Assembly (NCBI RefSeq): GCF_008638365.1
Contig: NZ_ML703340.1
Location: 63,291 to 127,290 of the forward strand
DNA: 64,000 nucleotides
Reading direction: 5' to 3'
Source of the DNA: Nocardiopsis quinghaiensis
Lineage (GTDB): Bacteria > Actinomycetota > Actinomycetes > Streptosporangiales > Streptosporangiaceae
Positions 35,275-47,290 of this stretch are shown here, in pieces; the first letter of the stretch is position 1, and each line of letters opens with the position of its first letter. A model generated the notes under the pieces. It worked only from the letters and a program-made list of their open reading frames with translations, was not told where the DNA came from and made no database searches. The position numbers and the translations under genes were made by a program.

Positions 35275-36309
35275 ATGGCCACAGTCGTGACAATTCGCCA
35301 GCTCCTGGAGAGCGGCGTCCACTTCGGGCACCAGACGCGTCGCTGGAACCCCAAGATGAAGCGCTTCATCTTCACCGAGCGCAACGGCATCTACATCATC
35401 GACCTCCAGAAGTCGCTGGCCTACATCGACCGTGCCTACGAGTTCGTCAAGCAGACGGTCGCCCACGGCGGCACCGTCCTGTTCGTCGGTACCAAGAAGC
35501 AGGCGCAGGAGGCCATCGACGAGCAGGCCCGCCGCGTCGGCATGCCCTTCGTGAACCAGCGCTGGCTGGGCGGCATGCTCACCAACTTCTCCACCGTCCA
35601 CAAGCGGCTGCAGCGCCTCAAGGAGCTGGAGGAGATCGACTTCGAGGACGTCGCCGGCTCCACGCTCACCAAGAAGGAGCTCCTCAACCTCCGCCGTGAG
35701 AAGGAGAAGCTGGAGCGCACCCTCGGCGGTATCCGCGACATGTCCCGCGTGCCCAGCGCGGTGTGGATCGTGGACACCAAGAAGGAGCACATCGCGATCA
35801 GCGAGGCTCGCAAGCTGAACATCCCGGTCGTGGCCATCCTGGACACCAACTGCGACCCGGACGAGGTCGATTACCCGATCCCGGGTAACGACGACGCCAT
35901 CCGCAGTGTCAGCCTGCTCACCCGCGTGGTCGCCGACGCCGTCGCCGACGGCCTCCTGGCCCGCTCCGGCGCCTCCGAGGGCGCTGGCGAGCAGAAGGCC
36001 GCCGAGGAGCCCCTGGCCGAGTGGGAGCGCGAGCTCCTGGAGGGCAAGGGCGAGGCCGGTACCGCTGCGGCCGGTACCGCTGCGGCCGACACGGCCGAGG
36101 CCGGTGCCGCCGAGGCCGCGACCGAGGCCGGGGCCGGTGAGGCCGCCGCCGAGCAGGTCCCCGCCGACGCCACCGCCGTCATCCCGGCCGACGAGGCCGC
36201 CGCCGAGGCCCCGTCCGAGGCCGCCGCCGAGGAGTCCCCGGTCGACGCGCCCTCCCAGGCCCCCAAGGCCGGCGAGGCTCCGCAGACCACCGAGGCCTCC
36301 GGCGAGTAG
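35275..36309 (+). CDS. rpsB: 30S ribosomal protein S2
   Basis: A 344-residue S2. The core (1-235) has [38 protein letters not shown] and [22 protein letters not shown]. The C-terminal ~100 residues are an Ala/Glu-rich extension with small repeats ([22 protein letters not shown]), longer than in most bacteria and probably disordered. AAGGAGG precedes the ATG. tsf follows after a strong hairpin. Confidence 0.96.
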   Translation: MATVVTIRQLLESGVHFGHQTRRWNPKMKRFIFTERNGIYIIDLQKSLAYIDRAYEFVKQTVAHGGTVLFVGTKKQAQEAIDEQARRVGMPFVNQRWLGGMLTNFSTVHKRLQRLKELEEIDFEDVAGSTLTKKELLNLRREKEKLERTLGGIRDMSRVPSAVWIVDTKKEHIAISEARKLNIPVVAILDTNCDPDEVDYPIPGNDDAIRSVSLLTRVVADAVADGLLARSGASEGAGEQKAAEEPLAEWERELLEGKGEAGTAAAGTAAADTAEAGAAEAATEAGAGEAAAEQVPADATAVIPADEAAAEAPSEAAAEESPVDAPSQAPKAGEAPQTTEASGE

Positions 36310-36322
36310 TTCCGTGCTCCAG

Positions 36323-36368
36323 CGCACCGTCGCCGCCCCGCCGCTGTCGGTGGGGCGGCGACGGTGCG
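36323..36368. terminator. Strong hairpin between rpsB and tsf
   Basis: A perfect 17-bp stem (36323-36339 with 36352-36368) plus inner pairs, without a clear T-run. It could attenuate read-through and set the rpsB to tsf ratio. Confidence 0.75.
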
Positions 36369-36429
36369 CGGCCGGACCCGCTCCACTTTCCGTACAGACT
36401 CTCCACTCCAAGGGAATCCGAGAACAGTC

Positions 36430-37266
36430 ATGGCGAACTTCACCGCCGCGGACGTCAAAAAGCTGCGCGACACGACCGGCGCCGGCATGATGGCCTGCAA
36501 GAAGGCCCTGACCGAGGCCGACGGCGACCTCGACAAGGCCGTCGAGGCCCTGCGCGTCAAGGGCGCCAAGGACGTCGGCAAGCGCGCCGAGCGCACCGCC
36601 GCCCAGGGCATGGTCGTCCTCAAGCAGGAGTCCGAGGGCAAGGCCACCCTCGTCGAACTCAACTGCGAGACCGACTTCGTCGCCAAGAACGAGCAGTTCA
36701 TCGCGCTCGCGAACCAGGTCGCCGACTTCGTCGGCGCCCAGGAGGGCGACGACCTCGCCACCGTCACCGCCGCCGAGATCGAGCCGGGCAAGAGCCTCCA
36801 GGCCTTCATCGAGGACAAGAGCGCCGTCATCGGTGAGAAGCTGGAGTTCCGCCGCTTCGCCAAGTTCGAGGGCGCCTACGTCGCCAGCTACCTGCACAAG
36901 TCCGACCCGGACCTGCCCCCCACCATGGGCGTCCTGGTCGAGCTGGACAAGGCTGACGAGGAGGTCGGCAAGGACCTCGCCCAGCAGATCGCCGCGCTGG
37001 CTCCGCAGTACGTCAGCAGGGACGACGTTCCCGCCGAGGTCGTGGACCACGAGCGCAACATCGCCGAGCAGACCACCCGCGAGGAGGGGAAGCCCGAGCA
37101 GGCCATCCCCAAGATCGTGGAGGGCCGCCTCAACGGTTACTTCAAGGACGTGACGCTGCTCGGCCAGCCGTTCGTCAAGGAGAACAAGAAGACGGTCCAG
37201 AAGGTCGTCGAAGAGGCCGGCGTGACCGTCAAGCGCTTCGTTCGCTTCAAGGTCGGCCAGGCCTGA
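36430..37266 (+). CDS. tsf: Translation elongation factor Ts
   Basis: A 278-residue guanine-nucleotide exchange factor for EF-Tu. The N-terminal UBA-like domain has [25 protein letters not shown] with the TDF motif in [13 protein letters not shown] (about residue 80). The core dimerisation domain ends [30 protein letters not shown]. The ATG gives the conserved [12 protein letters not shown] terminus. Confidence 0.97.
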   Translation: MANFTAADVKKLRDTTGAGMMACKKALTEADGDLDKAVEALRVKGAKDVGKRAERTAAQGMVVLKQESEGKATLVELNCETDFVAKNEQFIALANQVADFVGAQEGDDLATVTAAEIEPGKSLQAFIEDKSAVIGEKLEFRRFAKFEGAYVASYLHKSDPDLPPTMGVLVELDKADEEVGKDLAQQIAALAPQYVSRDDVPAEVVDHERNIAEQTTREEGKPEQAIPKIVEGRLNGYFKDVTLLGQPFVKENKKTVQKVVEEAGVTVKRFVRFKVGQA

Positions 37267-37283
37267 GAGCTTTGAGATGATGG

Positions 37284-37313
37284 AGGTGCCGGGGAGACTG
37301 CTCCCCGGCACCT
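37284..37313. terminator. Intrinsic terminator after tsf
   Basis: AGGTGCCGGGGAG / CTCCCCGGCACCT, a perfect 13-bp stem with a 4-nt loop, 17 bases after the tsf stop. Confidence 0.8.
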
Positions 37314-37416
37314 TCGGTGGATATGGGCGGGTTCGGTGCGTGCGTCAGTCCGGCCCGCGACAGGAGCACTCGGGGGACCCTGTGCCGCTCGGGGACGACA
37401 AGGGAGGCCACAGGCC

Positions 37417-38172
37417 GTGAACGAAGCGACGAGTACCCAACCCGCCATGCACGACTCCGGTTGGAAACGTGTGATGCTCAAACTCTCCGGGGAGGCGTTC
37501 GCGGGCGGGGGCGGTCTGGGCATCGACCCCGAGGTGGTCCAGTACGTGGCCGAGTCCATCGCCGAGGCGGTCTCCGAGGGCATCCAGGTCGGCGTGGTCG
37601 TCGGCGGCGGCAACATGTTCCGCGGCGTCCAACTCACCGAGGGCGGCATCGAGCGCGGTCGCGCCGACTACATGGGCATGCTCGGCACCGTCATCAACTG
37701 CCTCGCCCTGCAGGACTTCCTGGAGCGGCTCGGTGTGGACACCCGCGTGCAGACCGCGATCCACATGAGCCAGGTCGCCGAGGCCTACATCCCGCGCCGC
37801 GCCGTCCGCCATCTGGAGAAGGGCCGCGTGGTCATCTTCGGCGCGGGTCTGGGCGCGCCGTTCTTCTCCACCGACACCACCGCCGCCCAGCGCGCGTTGG
37901 AGATCGGCGCGCAGGCGGTGCTCAAGGGCACCCAGGTCGACGGGGTCTACGACTCCGACCCCCAGCGCAACCCCGACGCGGTCAAGTTCGACAAGCTCAA
38001 CTACAACGAGGTCCTCACCCGCGGACTCAAGGTCATGGACGCCACCGCGGTCAGCCTGTGCATGGACAACGGGCTGCCCATCGTCGTGTTCGACCTGATG
38101 AGCCAGGGGAACATCCTGCGCGCGGTACGCGGTGAGAAGATCGGCACCATCGTCGGGCCGACCCCCGCCTGA
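37417..38172 (+). CDS. pyrH: UMP kinase
   Basis: A 251-residue hexameric uridylate kinase (UMP to UDP). Motifs are [15 protein letters not shown] near residue 17, [11 protein letters not shown], the uridine site [14 protein letters not shown], and [22 protein letters not shown]. The GTG start at 37417 has AGGGAGG about 10 bases upstream. frr follows after 54 bases, the standard order. Confidence 0.96.
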   Translation: MNEATSTQPAMHDSGWKRVMLKLSGEAFAGGGGLGIDPEVVQYVAESIAEAVSEGIQVGVVVGGGNMFRGVQLTEGGIERGRADYMGMLGTVINCLALQDFLERLGVDTRVQTAIHMSQVAEAYIPRRAVRHLEKGRVVIFGAGLGAPFFSTDTTAAQRALEIGAQAVLKGTQVDGVYDSDPQRNPDAVKFDKLNYNEVLTRGLKVMDATAVSLCMDNGLPIVVFDLMSQGNILRAVRGEKIGTIVGPTPA

Positions 38173-38226
38173 GCCGGCCCCCGCGACCACAGCAAGAACA
38201 CCACAGTCCGAACCGGGAGCGCCCAC

Positions 38227-38784
38227 ATGATCGAAGAGACACTCCTCGAGACCGAGGAGAAGATGGAGAAGGCCGTGGTCGTCGCGAAGGAGGACTTCGC
38301 CACGATCCGCACCGGCCGCCCCACTCCGGCGACCTTCAACAAGATCACCGTCGACTACTACGGTGCCCGGACGCCGATCAACCAGCTGGCCTCCTTCTCG
38401 GTCCCCGAACCGCGCATGATGGTCATCTCGCCGTTCGACGTCAACGCCCGCACCGAGATCATCAACGCCATCCGCAACAGCGACCTGGGCGTGAACCCCT
38501 CCGACGACGGCCAGGTCATCCGCGTGGTGTTCCCGGACCTGTCGGAGGAGCGCCGCAAGGAGTACATCAAGGTCGCGCGCACCAAGGCCGAGGACAGCAA
38601 GGTCTCGATCCGCAACGTCCGCCGCCGTGCCAAGGACACCTTCGAGAAGGCCGTCAAGGCCGGTGACATCGGCGAGGACGAGGCACACCGTGCCCAGGCC
38701 GAGCTGGACGAGATGTCTCAGAAGTACGTCGCCTCCGTCGACGAACTGCTGAAGCACAAGGAATCGGAACTGCTCGAGGTTTAG
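38227..38784 (+). CDS. frr: Ribosome recycling factor
   Basis: A 185-residue RRF that, with EF-G, splits post-termination ribosomes. It has the two-domain signature: ATIRTGRPTPATFNKITVDYYGARTPINQLA, then the long-helix domain (RRKEYIKVARTKAEDSKVSIRNVRR). Length is exactly typical. The stop is 3 bases before cdsA. Confidence 0.97.
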   Translation: MIEETLLETEEKMEKAVVVAKEDFATIRTGRPTPATFNKITVDYYGARTPINQLASFSVPEPRMMVISPFDVNARTEIINAIRNSDLGVNPSDDGQVIRVVFPDLSEERRKEYIKVARTKAEDSKVSIRNVRRRAKDTFEKAVKAGDIGEDEAHRAQAELDEMSQKYVASVDELLKHKESELLEV

Positions 38785-38787
38785 TCG

Positions 38788-39720
38788 GTGACCCTTCCTT
38801 CCTCCAGCGGCTCCGAGGGCGACGACCACGCGTCCGAGCACAGATCCGGCGTTCCCCGGGACGACTCCGATCCGGCCGGTCAGCGCTTCGTGCTGCACAA
38901 GCCGGGGGGCGAGCCTGTGCGGACCGGCCGCAACCTCCCGGTGGCCATCGCCAGCGGGTGCGTCCTGGGCGCGCTCGTGTTCTTCTCCATCTTCCCGTGG
39001 CCCCAGCTGTTCACGATCATCACCTCGCTCGCGGTGCTGATCGGGCTGCGGGAGGTGAACCGGGCGTTCGCCGGCAAGGGCATGGGCCTGGCCGTGGTCC
39101 CGTTGGCGGCCGGCGGCGTGGCCATGCAGGTCGCCGCCTACTTCGGGGGGACCGAATGGCTGGTGGGGGCGACCGCGCTGACCGCGATCCTCACCCTGGT
39201 GTGGCGGCTGCGCGGTGGCACGGAGGGGTTCGTGGCCGATGTCGCGGCGAGCCTGTTCACCCTGGTGTACCTGCCGTTCCTGCTGGGGACGTGGCTGCTC
39301 CTCACGTCGCACCCGGAGGACGGCCAGTACCGCCTCATCACGTTCATCGTGGTGACGATCTCCAGTGACATCGGCGGTTACTTCGCCGGGATCCTGCTGG
39401 GGCGGCACAAGATGGCGCCGGTGATCAGTCCCAACAAGACCTGGGAGGGCTTCGGCGGCTCCGTGGTGGGCTGTGCTGTGGCCGGTGCGCTGTGCGTGGT
39501 GCTGATGCTGGACGGGCCGTGGTGGGTCGGTGTGGTCCTCGGGCTGGCGACCGTGCTGGCCGCCACCGTCGGCGACCTGATCGAGTCGCTGTTCAAGCGT
39601 GACCTCGGGGTCAAGGACATGGGCCGGTTCATGCCGGGGCACGGCGGGCTGATGGACCGCATGGACTCGCTGCTGATCGCCGGTCCCGTGGCGTGGGTGG
39701 TGCTCAGCCTGCTCCTGTAG
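38788..39720 (+). CDS. cdsA: Phosphatidate cytidylyltransferase
   Basis: A 310-residue membrane enzyme making CDP-diacylglycerol for phospholipid synthesis. The family signature SLFKRDLGVKDMGRFMPGHG continues into GLMDRMDS near the C terminus, with SPNKTWEGFGG as the upstream motif. There are about eight membrane segments after a ~50-residue hydrophilic N-terminal tail. The GTG start is 3 bases after frr. Confidence 0.95.
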   Translation: MTLPSSSGSEGDDHASEHRSGVPRDDSDPAGQRFVLHKPGGEPVRTGRNLPVAIASGCVLGALVFFSIFPWPQLFTIITSLAVLIGLREVNRAFAGKGMGLAVVPLAAGGVAMQVAAYFGGTEWLVGATALTAILTLVWRLRGGTEGFVADVAASLFTLVYLPFLLGTWLLLTSHPEDGQYRLITFIVVTISSDIGGYFAGILLGRHKMAPVISPNKTWEGFGGSVVGCAVAGALCVVLMLDGPWWVGVVLGLATVLAATVGDLIESLFKRDLGVKDMGRFMPGHGGLMDRMDSLLIAGPVAWVVLSLLL

Positions 39721-39827
39721 CGGTCGCCGGGTGTCGACGGGGCGGACCCTCGCGGTCCGTCCCGTTCGCGTTGGTGTGCCCGGGGCGGGGATGGTCCGGG
39801 CGGCGGACGGGTGGATACGCTCGACGG

Positions 39828-41009
39828 GTGGAAGAACCGCTGATTGAACGAATGCGCGTGTACGGCGAGACGATCTTCGCGGAGATGACCCAACTGGCGG
39901 TGGAGACCGGATCGGTCAACCTGGGGCAGGGCTTCCCCGACACCGACGGTCCGCGTTCCCTGCTGGAGGCCGCCTCCGAGCACATCCTGGAGGGGGTGAA
40001 CCAGTACCCGCCGGGGCCGGGGCGGCCGGAGCTGCGGCAGGCGGTGAGCCGCTACCGGGCCCGTAACTACGGCATCGAGCTGGACCCGGACACCGAGGTC
40101 TACGTCACCGTCGGCGCCACCGCCGGGATCGCGGCGGCGATGCTCGCCCTGGTGGAGCGCGGCGACGAGGTGATCGTCTTCGAGCCGATGTACGACTCCT
40201 ACGCCGCCATGATCACCCTGGCGGGCGGGGTGCGCAGGTCGGTGACCCTGCGCCCGGACGCCGAGACCGGACGCTTCGCCTTCGACCCGGAGGATCTGCG
40301 CGCGGCCGTGGGGCCGCGTACCCGGATGGTCCTGGTGAACACGCCGCACAATCCCACGGGCACCGTGTTCACGGCCGAGGAGTTGGAGGAGATCGCGAAG
40401 GTGTGCCGTGAGCACGACCTGATCGCGTTCACCGACGAGGTGTACGAGTTCCTCACCTTCGACGGCAGGCCGCACGTGCCGCTGGCCGCCCTGCCGGGGA
40501 TGCGCGAGCGGACTCTGTCGGTGTCGTCGGTGGGCAAGATGTTCGCCGTGACCGGGTGGAAGACCGGCTGGGTGATGGGCCCGGCGCCGCTGGTCGGCGC
40601 GGTGCGTACGGTGAACCAGTTCCTGACCTTCTCCGCCAACGGCGCGCTGCAACTGGCGACCGCCGAGGCCATCGACCACCAGGGGGAGTGGGTCGCCGCC
40701 CAGCGCGCCGCGCTCCAGGACAAGCGGGACCGGCTGGCGGAGGGGCTGGCCGGCACCGGTTTCGACGTGAACGTGTGCGAGGGCACCTACTTCCTCATGG
40801 CCGACATCCGCCCGCTCGGATACACGGACGGGGTGGAGGTGGCCCGTGCCCTGCCCAGGGAGGCGGGGGTGGCCGCGGTGCCCGCGCAGGTGTTCTACGA
40901 CCACCAGGAGGAGGGCGCGCACCTGCTCCGGTTCGCGTTCTGCAAGAGGGACGAGGTACTGGACGAGGCGATCACCCGCCTCACCGGCTGGCACAAGCGC
41001 GAAGGGTAG
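39828..41009 (+). CDS. PLP-dependent class I aminotransferase
   Basis: A 393-residue fold-type I aminotransferase. PLP Lys237 is in SSVGKMFAVTGWKTGW; NTPHNPTGTVFT and the N-terminal NLGQGFPDTDGP are typical of the kynurenine/glutamine/methionine aminotransferase subgroup, which in mycobacteria includes N-succinyl-diaminopimelate aminotransferase (DapC). The exact substrate cannot be set. The GTG at 39828 fits, with an ATG at 39852 as an alternative. It ends at a shared terminator with glgB. Confidence 0.9.
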   Translation: MEEPLIERMRVYGETIFAEMTQLAVETGSVNLGQGFPDTDGPRSLLEAASEHILEGVNQYPPGPGRPELRQAVSRYRARNYGIELDPDTEVYVTVGATAGIAAAMLALVERGDEVIVFEPMYDSYAAMITLAGGVRRSVTLRPDAETGRFAFDPEDLRAAVGPRTRMVLVNTPHNPTGTVFTAEELEEIAKVCREHDLIAFTDEVYEFLTFDGRPHVPLAALPGMRERTLSVSSVGKMFAVTGWKTGWVMGPAPLVGAVRTVNQFLTFSANGALQLATAEAIDHQGEWVAAQRAALQDKRDRLAEGLAGTGFDVNVCEGTYFLMADIRPLGYTDGVEVARALPREAGVAAVPAQVFYDHQEEGAHLLRFAFCKRDEVLDEAITRLTGWHKREG

Positions 41010-41077
41010 GGCTTCCGGGTGACCCGGGGCGCGGTGGGCCGGACGCTCCCGCGCCGGTGCCCCGGCACGGGGGACGC

Positions 41078-41113
41078 GTCCGAGGGCCCCGGGACGTCCC
41101 GGAGCCCTCGGAC
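41078..41113. terminator. Bidirectional terminator between aminotransferase and glgB
   Basis: GTCCGAGGG / CCCTCGGAC outer arms (41078-41086, 41105-41113) with a palindromic inner stem CCGGGACGTCCCGG. It is placed between convergent gene ends. Confidence 0.7.
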
Positions 41114-41123
41114 GGGGCACGTC

Positions 41124-43649
41124 CTAGCGCTCGGGCTCGAACCAGACCGCGCCGAGCGGCGGCAGGGTGACCTCCGCCGAGAACGGCTGGCCGTGCCACG
41201 GGGCGGCCTCGGCGTCCACGTGCGCGGGCGCCGGGTGTCCGGAGCCGCCGAAGCGCGCCTCGTCGGTGTTGAGCAGCGCGTTCCACCGGCCCCCGGAGGG
41301 CAGTCCCATCCGCCAGTGCCCGCGGGGCACCGGCGAGAAGTTCACCGCGCAGGCCAGCGTCGATCCGTCGTCACCGTGGCGCAGGTACGACAGGGTGTTG
41401 CCCTCGCGGTCTCCGCCGTCCAGCCAGCGAAAGCCCGCCGGGTCGGTGTCCTGCGACCACAGCGCGGGCCGCGGCCGGTAGGCCTCGTTGAGCGCCCTCA
41501 CCAGGCGCTGCACACCCGCGTGGTGCTCGAACTGCAGCAGCCACCACGGCACGCCCTCGCGGTGCGACCACTCGTCCCCCTGGGCGATCTCCCCGCCCAT
41601 GAACAGCAGCTGCTTGCCCGGGTGCGACCACATGAAGGCCAGGAGCGCGCGCAGGGTCGCCGACCGCTGCCACTCGTCGCCGGGCGGCTTGTTGAACAGC
41701 GACTGCTTGCCGTGCACCACCTCGTCGTGGGACAGCGGCAGCACGTAGTTCTCGCTGTAGGCGTACACCATCGAGAACGTGACGTCGTCGTGGTGGTACT
41801 GCCGGTGGACCGGCTCCTTCTTGACGTACTCCAGGGTGTCGTGCATCCACCCCATGTTCCACTTGAACCCGAAACCGAGCCCGCCGTGGTCCACCGGGGT
41901 GGTCACACCCGTGTAGGCGGTGGACTCCTCGGCGATCATCGCCGCGTGCGGGTTGCGCCGGTAGACGATGGTGTTGAGGTCCTTGAGGAAGCCGATCGCA
42001 TCCAGGTTCTCCCTGCCGCCGAAGGCGTTCGGCTCCCAGGCGCCGGAGTCGCGCGAGTAGTCCAGGTAGATCATCGAGGCCACCGCGTCCACCCGCAGGC
42101 CGTCGATGTGGAACTCCTCCAGCCAGTACAGGGCGTTGGAGACGAGGAAGTTGCGCACCTCGGTCCGCCCGTAGTTGAAGATGAGCGTTCCCCAGTCCGG
42201 GTGCTCGCCCCGGCGGGGGTCCGGGTGCTCGTACAGCGCCGTCCCGTCGAAGCGGGCCAGCGCCCAGTCGTCCTTGGGGAAGTGCGCGGGCACCCAGTCC
42301 AGGAACACGCCGATCCCCGCCTGGTGCAGGGAGTCCACCAGGTGGCGGAACTCGTCCGGGGATCCGAACCGGGGCGTGGGCGCGTAGTACGACGTCACCT
42401 GGTAGCCCCAGGAACCGTCGTAGGGGTGCCCGGCCACGGGCAGGAGCTCCACGTGCGTGAACCCCATGTCGGTCACGTACTCGACCAGCTGCTCGGCCAG
42501 TTCCGCGTACCCCAGTCCGGGTCGCCAGGAGCCCAGGTGCACCTCGTACACACTCATCGGCGCCCGGTGCTGCTCCACGCCCTTGCGCTCGGCCATCCAC
42601 TCCTGGTCGCCCCAGGTGTGGGCGGAGGTGGTGACCACCGAGGCGGTCGCGGGCGGCATCTGCGTGCACCGCGCCATCGGGTCGGCCTTGTCCCGCCAGT
42701 GCCCGTCCGCGCCCAGGATCTGGAACTTGTACAGGGCGCCGTCGCCCGCACCGGGCAGGAACAGCTCCCACACGCCCGTGGCGCCCAGGCTGCGCATCGG
42801 GTGTCCGACACCGTTCCAGTAGTTGAAGTCGCCGATCAGCCGCACACCGCGCGCGTCCGGCGCCCACACGGCGAAGCCGGTCCCGGCCACCTCGCCCATC
42901 GCGGTGTCCTCGACCCGGGTGTGCGCGCCGAGGGCGTTCCACAGCTCCTCGTGGCGGCCCTCGCCGATCAGGTGCAGGTCCAGGTCGCCGAGGGCGGGCG
43001 AGAACCGGTACGGGTCCGCGGCCACGTGTTCGGGACCGCCGGCCTCGTAGCGGGCGGCGATCCGGTAGTCGGGCGCGGACGTCAGCCTGCTCCTGGACAC
43101 CTTGGCCGAGAACACGCCCCGGTGAAGGTGGTCCAGGCGCAGCCGTGAGCCGTCGGCCAGGACGGCGTGCACCTCCAGCGCGCCCGGCCGCAGGGCCCGC
43201 ACCACGGTGCCCCTGCCCTCGGTGTGCACGCCCAGCAGCGAGTGAGGGTCGTGGTGGTGGCCGTCCACCAGCCGGTCCAGTTCGGCGATCAGCCCGGGGT
43301 CGGGCGCCGCCTTCCTCCGCCTGGCCGCGGGCCTGCCGCCGGTCCCCGACCCGGTGCCGGCCTTGGCGGATCCGGCCGTCGGAGCCTTCGCGGAGGCTGT
43401 CCCGCTCCCGGCCCTGCCCCTGGCCGCCGTCCTGCCCTTGGGTGCCGTCCCGGCGGCGGTGGACTTCCCGGCGGGCGCGGCCTCGGACTCCTCGACCGGG
43501 AACTCCTCCACGACCGGCATGCCGCCGTCGGCGGCGGCTTCGGCGGTCTCGGCGATCGCCGGTTTCTTCGTGTTCTGCGTGTTCTTCGCGGTCGGCGTGT
43601 CCTTGGCGGCACTGGCACGCGGACGCTGTTCGCTGCGTGGCGAGGTCAA
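41124..43649 (-). CDS. glgB: 1,4-alpha-glucan branching enzyme GlgB
   Basis: An 841-residue GH13 branching enzyme forming alpha-1,6 branches. The CBM48 domain is at about 210-330 (GVRLIGDFNYWNG, GVWELFLPGAG), and the catalytic barrel has GLRVDAVASMIYLDYSR (nucleophile Asp), AMIAEESTAYTGV (acid Glu) and LPLSHDEVVHGK. The first ~115 residues are a Lys/Ala/Pro-rich disordered tail not found in Escherichia coli GlgB. The start is TTG with GGAG 7-8 bases upstream. It is the last gene of the glgE-treS-mak-glgB cluster, which in Mycobacterium and Streptomyces builds glycogen-like alpha-glucan. Confidence 0.95.
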   Translation of the reverse strand: MTSPRSEQRPRASAAKDTPTAKNTQNTKKPAIAETAEAAADGGMPVVEEFPVEESEAAPAGKSTAAGTAPKGRTAARGRAGSGTASAKAPTAGSAKAGTGSGTGGRPAARRRKAAPDPGLIAELDRLVDGHHHDPHSLLGVHTEGRGTVVRALRPGALEVHAVLADGSRLRLDHLHRGVFSAKVSRSRLTSAPDYRIAARYEAGGPEHVAADPYRFSPALGDLDLHLIGEGRHEELWNALGAHTRVEDTAMGEVAGTGFAVWAPDARGVRLIGDFNYWNGVGHPMRSLGATGVWELFLPGAGDGALYKFQILGADGHWRDKADPMARCTQMPPATASVVTTSAHTWGDQEWMAERKGVEQHRAPMSVYEVHLGSWRPGLGYAELAEQLVEYVTDMGFTHVELLPVAGHPYDGSWGYQVTSYYAPTPRFGSPDEFRHLVDSLHQAGIGVFLDWVPAHFPKDDWALARFDGTALYEHPDPRRGEHPDWGTLIFNYGRTEVRNFLVSNALYWLEEFHIDGLRVDAVASMIYLDYSRDSGAWEPNAFGGRENLDAIGFLKDLNTIVYRRNPHAAMIAEESTAYTGVTTPVDHGGLGFGFKWNMGWMHDTLEYVKKEPVHRQYHHDDVTFSMVYAYSENYVLPLSHDEVVHGKQSLFNKPPGDEWQRSATLRALLAFMWSHPGKQLLFMGGEIAQGDEWSHREGVPWWLLQFEHHAGVQRLVRALNEAYRPRPALWSQDTDPAGFRWLDGGDREGNTLSYLRHGDDGSTLACAVNFSPVPRGHWRMGLPSGGRWNALLNTDEARFGGSGHPAPAHVDAEAAPWHGQPFSAEVTLPPLGAVWFEPER

Positions 43650-43739
43650 TACGGGCTCCGTGGTTCTCGTGGCGTACGGATCGGGGGTGGATGGTGGTCG
43701 TGGCGGCCGCCGCCCCCGTGGAAGGCGGCCGCCGGGGAA

Positions 43740-45131
43740 CTATCCGGGAACGGGCGGCGCGGCGGCCGCGGTGGCGATGGACTCCAGCGGGACACGCAGC
43801 CAGTTGGGCCGGTTCCTGGCCTCGTACAGCACCTCGTACACGGCCTTGTCGAACTCGAACGCCCGCAGGACCGTGAGGTGCTTCTCCGGATCGGCCCCGC
43901 CCCCGTCGGCGTATCCCCGGCAGAACGCCTCCCGGTTGCGCCGGGCCCAGGACCGGGCCGCCCACTCCAGCGCGGAGTCGCCCGGGTGCCCGACCAGCAG
44001 GTACCCGGCCGCGTAGTCGAAGGAGCGGAGCATCCCGGCCACGTCCCGCAGCGGGCTGGACAGGCGCTGGCGGTCCCGCACCGGCACGGTGGGCTCGCCC
44101 TCGAAGTCCAGCACCACCCACCCGAGCGCGGTCCGGATCACCTGGCCCAGGTGGTAGTCGCCGTGGATGCGCTGTATCGGCAGCGGCTCGTCCACCTCGG
44201 AGAAGTCGGCGTAGGCCTCCATCACCCGGGGCGCGTGCTCGGCCAGTTCGGGCACCTCGGCACTGGCCATCGCCAGGCGCTCGACCATGGCGTCGGCCAT
44301 CTCGGCGGCTCCCGCGGGCGTGAGCACGTCCGTGGGCAGGGCCCGCGCCAGCGACCGGTGCACCTCGGCGGTGGTACGGCCCAGTTGGGCGGCCTCCCCG
44401 GTGAACCCGGGCTCGCGCCCGCTCTCCGACCCCTCCAGCAGGGCGCGCACGTTGGCGGTGGCGAGCACCCACCCGTCCGTGGCCTGCGGGATGTAGGTCT
44501 GGAGCATGGCCAGCGTCGTGGGCGCGGAGTGCCCGGCCAGGTCGGCCTCGATCCACCCGCACGGCCGGGCCACGTACGGCGACCCGGACAGCGCCATGTT
44601 CAGCTCCAGGTCCGGGTTGGTGCCGGGCCAGAGTCTGCGGAAGGTCTTGAGGACGTAGTCCTCGCCGTAGACCAGCGAGGTGTTGGACTGCTCGCCGGTG
44701 AGTATCCGCCCGGTCGACCCGACGCGGACAGGACCGCCCGGCAGGGTGCGGAAGCGCACTCTGCCCGAGGGCTCCGCCCCGGTGGGGGCGGCGAACCGTT
44801 CGAGCAGCAGCCCGGTCAGCTGTGTGTCGTGGGCCGCGTCGTAGATCACCTTGGGTCTGCCGCCCGACACCTGGCACACGCCGATGGCGACGCGCGCCAG
44901 GTCGGGTGGCAGGGATCGCGGCGGCCGTGAGCCCAGGAGCAGCTGGTAGCGGGAGCTGAGGCCCCGCTGTCCGGCCTGGATGACGAGGACGTGCAGGTCG
45001 GGCCCCTCGGGGCCGGCCGACACCAGCGTGTGCCTGCTCTCGACCCGGATCTGCCGGATGGGGATTCCCTTGCCGGAGAACCAGCGCTGCCGGGGTAGCC
45101 AGACGGCCAGGAGTTCTTCGAGTTGGGACAT
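43740..45131 (-). CDS. mak: Maltokinase (Pep2/Mak)
   Basis: A 463-residue kinase converting maltose plus ATP to maltose-1-phosphate. It has the aminoglycoside-phosphotransferase-like fold: RIHGDYHLGQVI (catalytic loop) and VLDFEGEPTVP (metal site), after an N-terminal cap starting LEELLAVWLPRQRWFSGKG. The ATG is one base after the treS stop, so translation is coupled. In mycobacteria treS and mak form one complex. Confidence 0.93.
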   Translation of the reverse strand: MSQLEELLAVWLPRQRWFSGKGIPIRQIRVESRHTLVSAGPEGPDLHVLVIQAGQRGLSSRYQLLLGSRPPRSLPPDLARVAIGVCQVSGGRPKVIYDAAHDTQLTGLLLERFAAPTGAEPSGRVRFRTLPGGPVRVGSTGRILTGEQSNTSLVYGEDYVLKTFRRLWPGTNPDLELNMALSGSPYVARPCGWIEADLAGHSAPTTLAMLQTYIPQATDGWVLATANVRALLEGSESGREPGFTGEAAQLGRTTAEVHRSLARALPTDVLTPAGAAEMADAMVERLAMASAEVPELAEHAPRVMEAYADFSEVDEPLPIQRIHGDYHLGQVIRTALGWVVLDFEGEPTVPVRDRQRLSSPLRDVAGMLRSFDYAAGYLLVGHPGDSALEWAARSWARRNREAFCRGYADGGGADPEKHLTVLRAFEFDKAVYEVLYEARNRPNWLRVPLESIATAAAAPPVPG

Positions 45132-45132
45132 G

Positions 45133-47178
<2,046 letters not shown>

Positions 47179-47290
47179 CTACTGCTCCCCACCAAGAATG
47201 TTCGACGTCGGATCAACAGGCGTTTCGGACACGGGAGGGACTCCGGCGGAGGGTGATCCGCCGGAACCCCGTGCCCTGGTCCGGGGGCCG

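Noticed and set aside
41371..44877. 1168-codon minus-strand frame across mak and glgB
   Set aside because: It is out of frame with both real genes and Arg/Gly-rich, without recognisable motifs.
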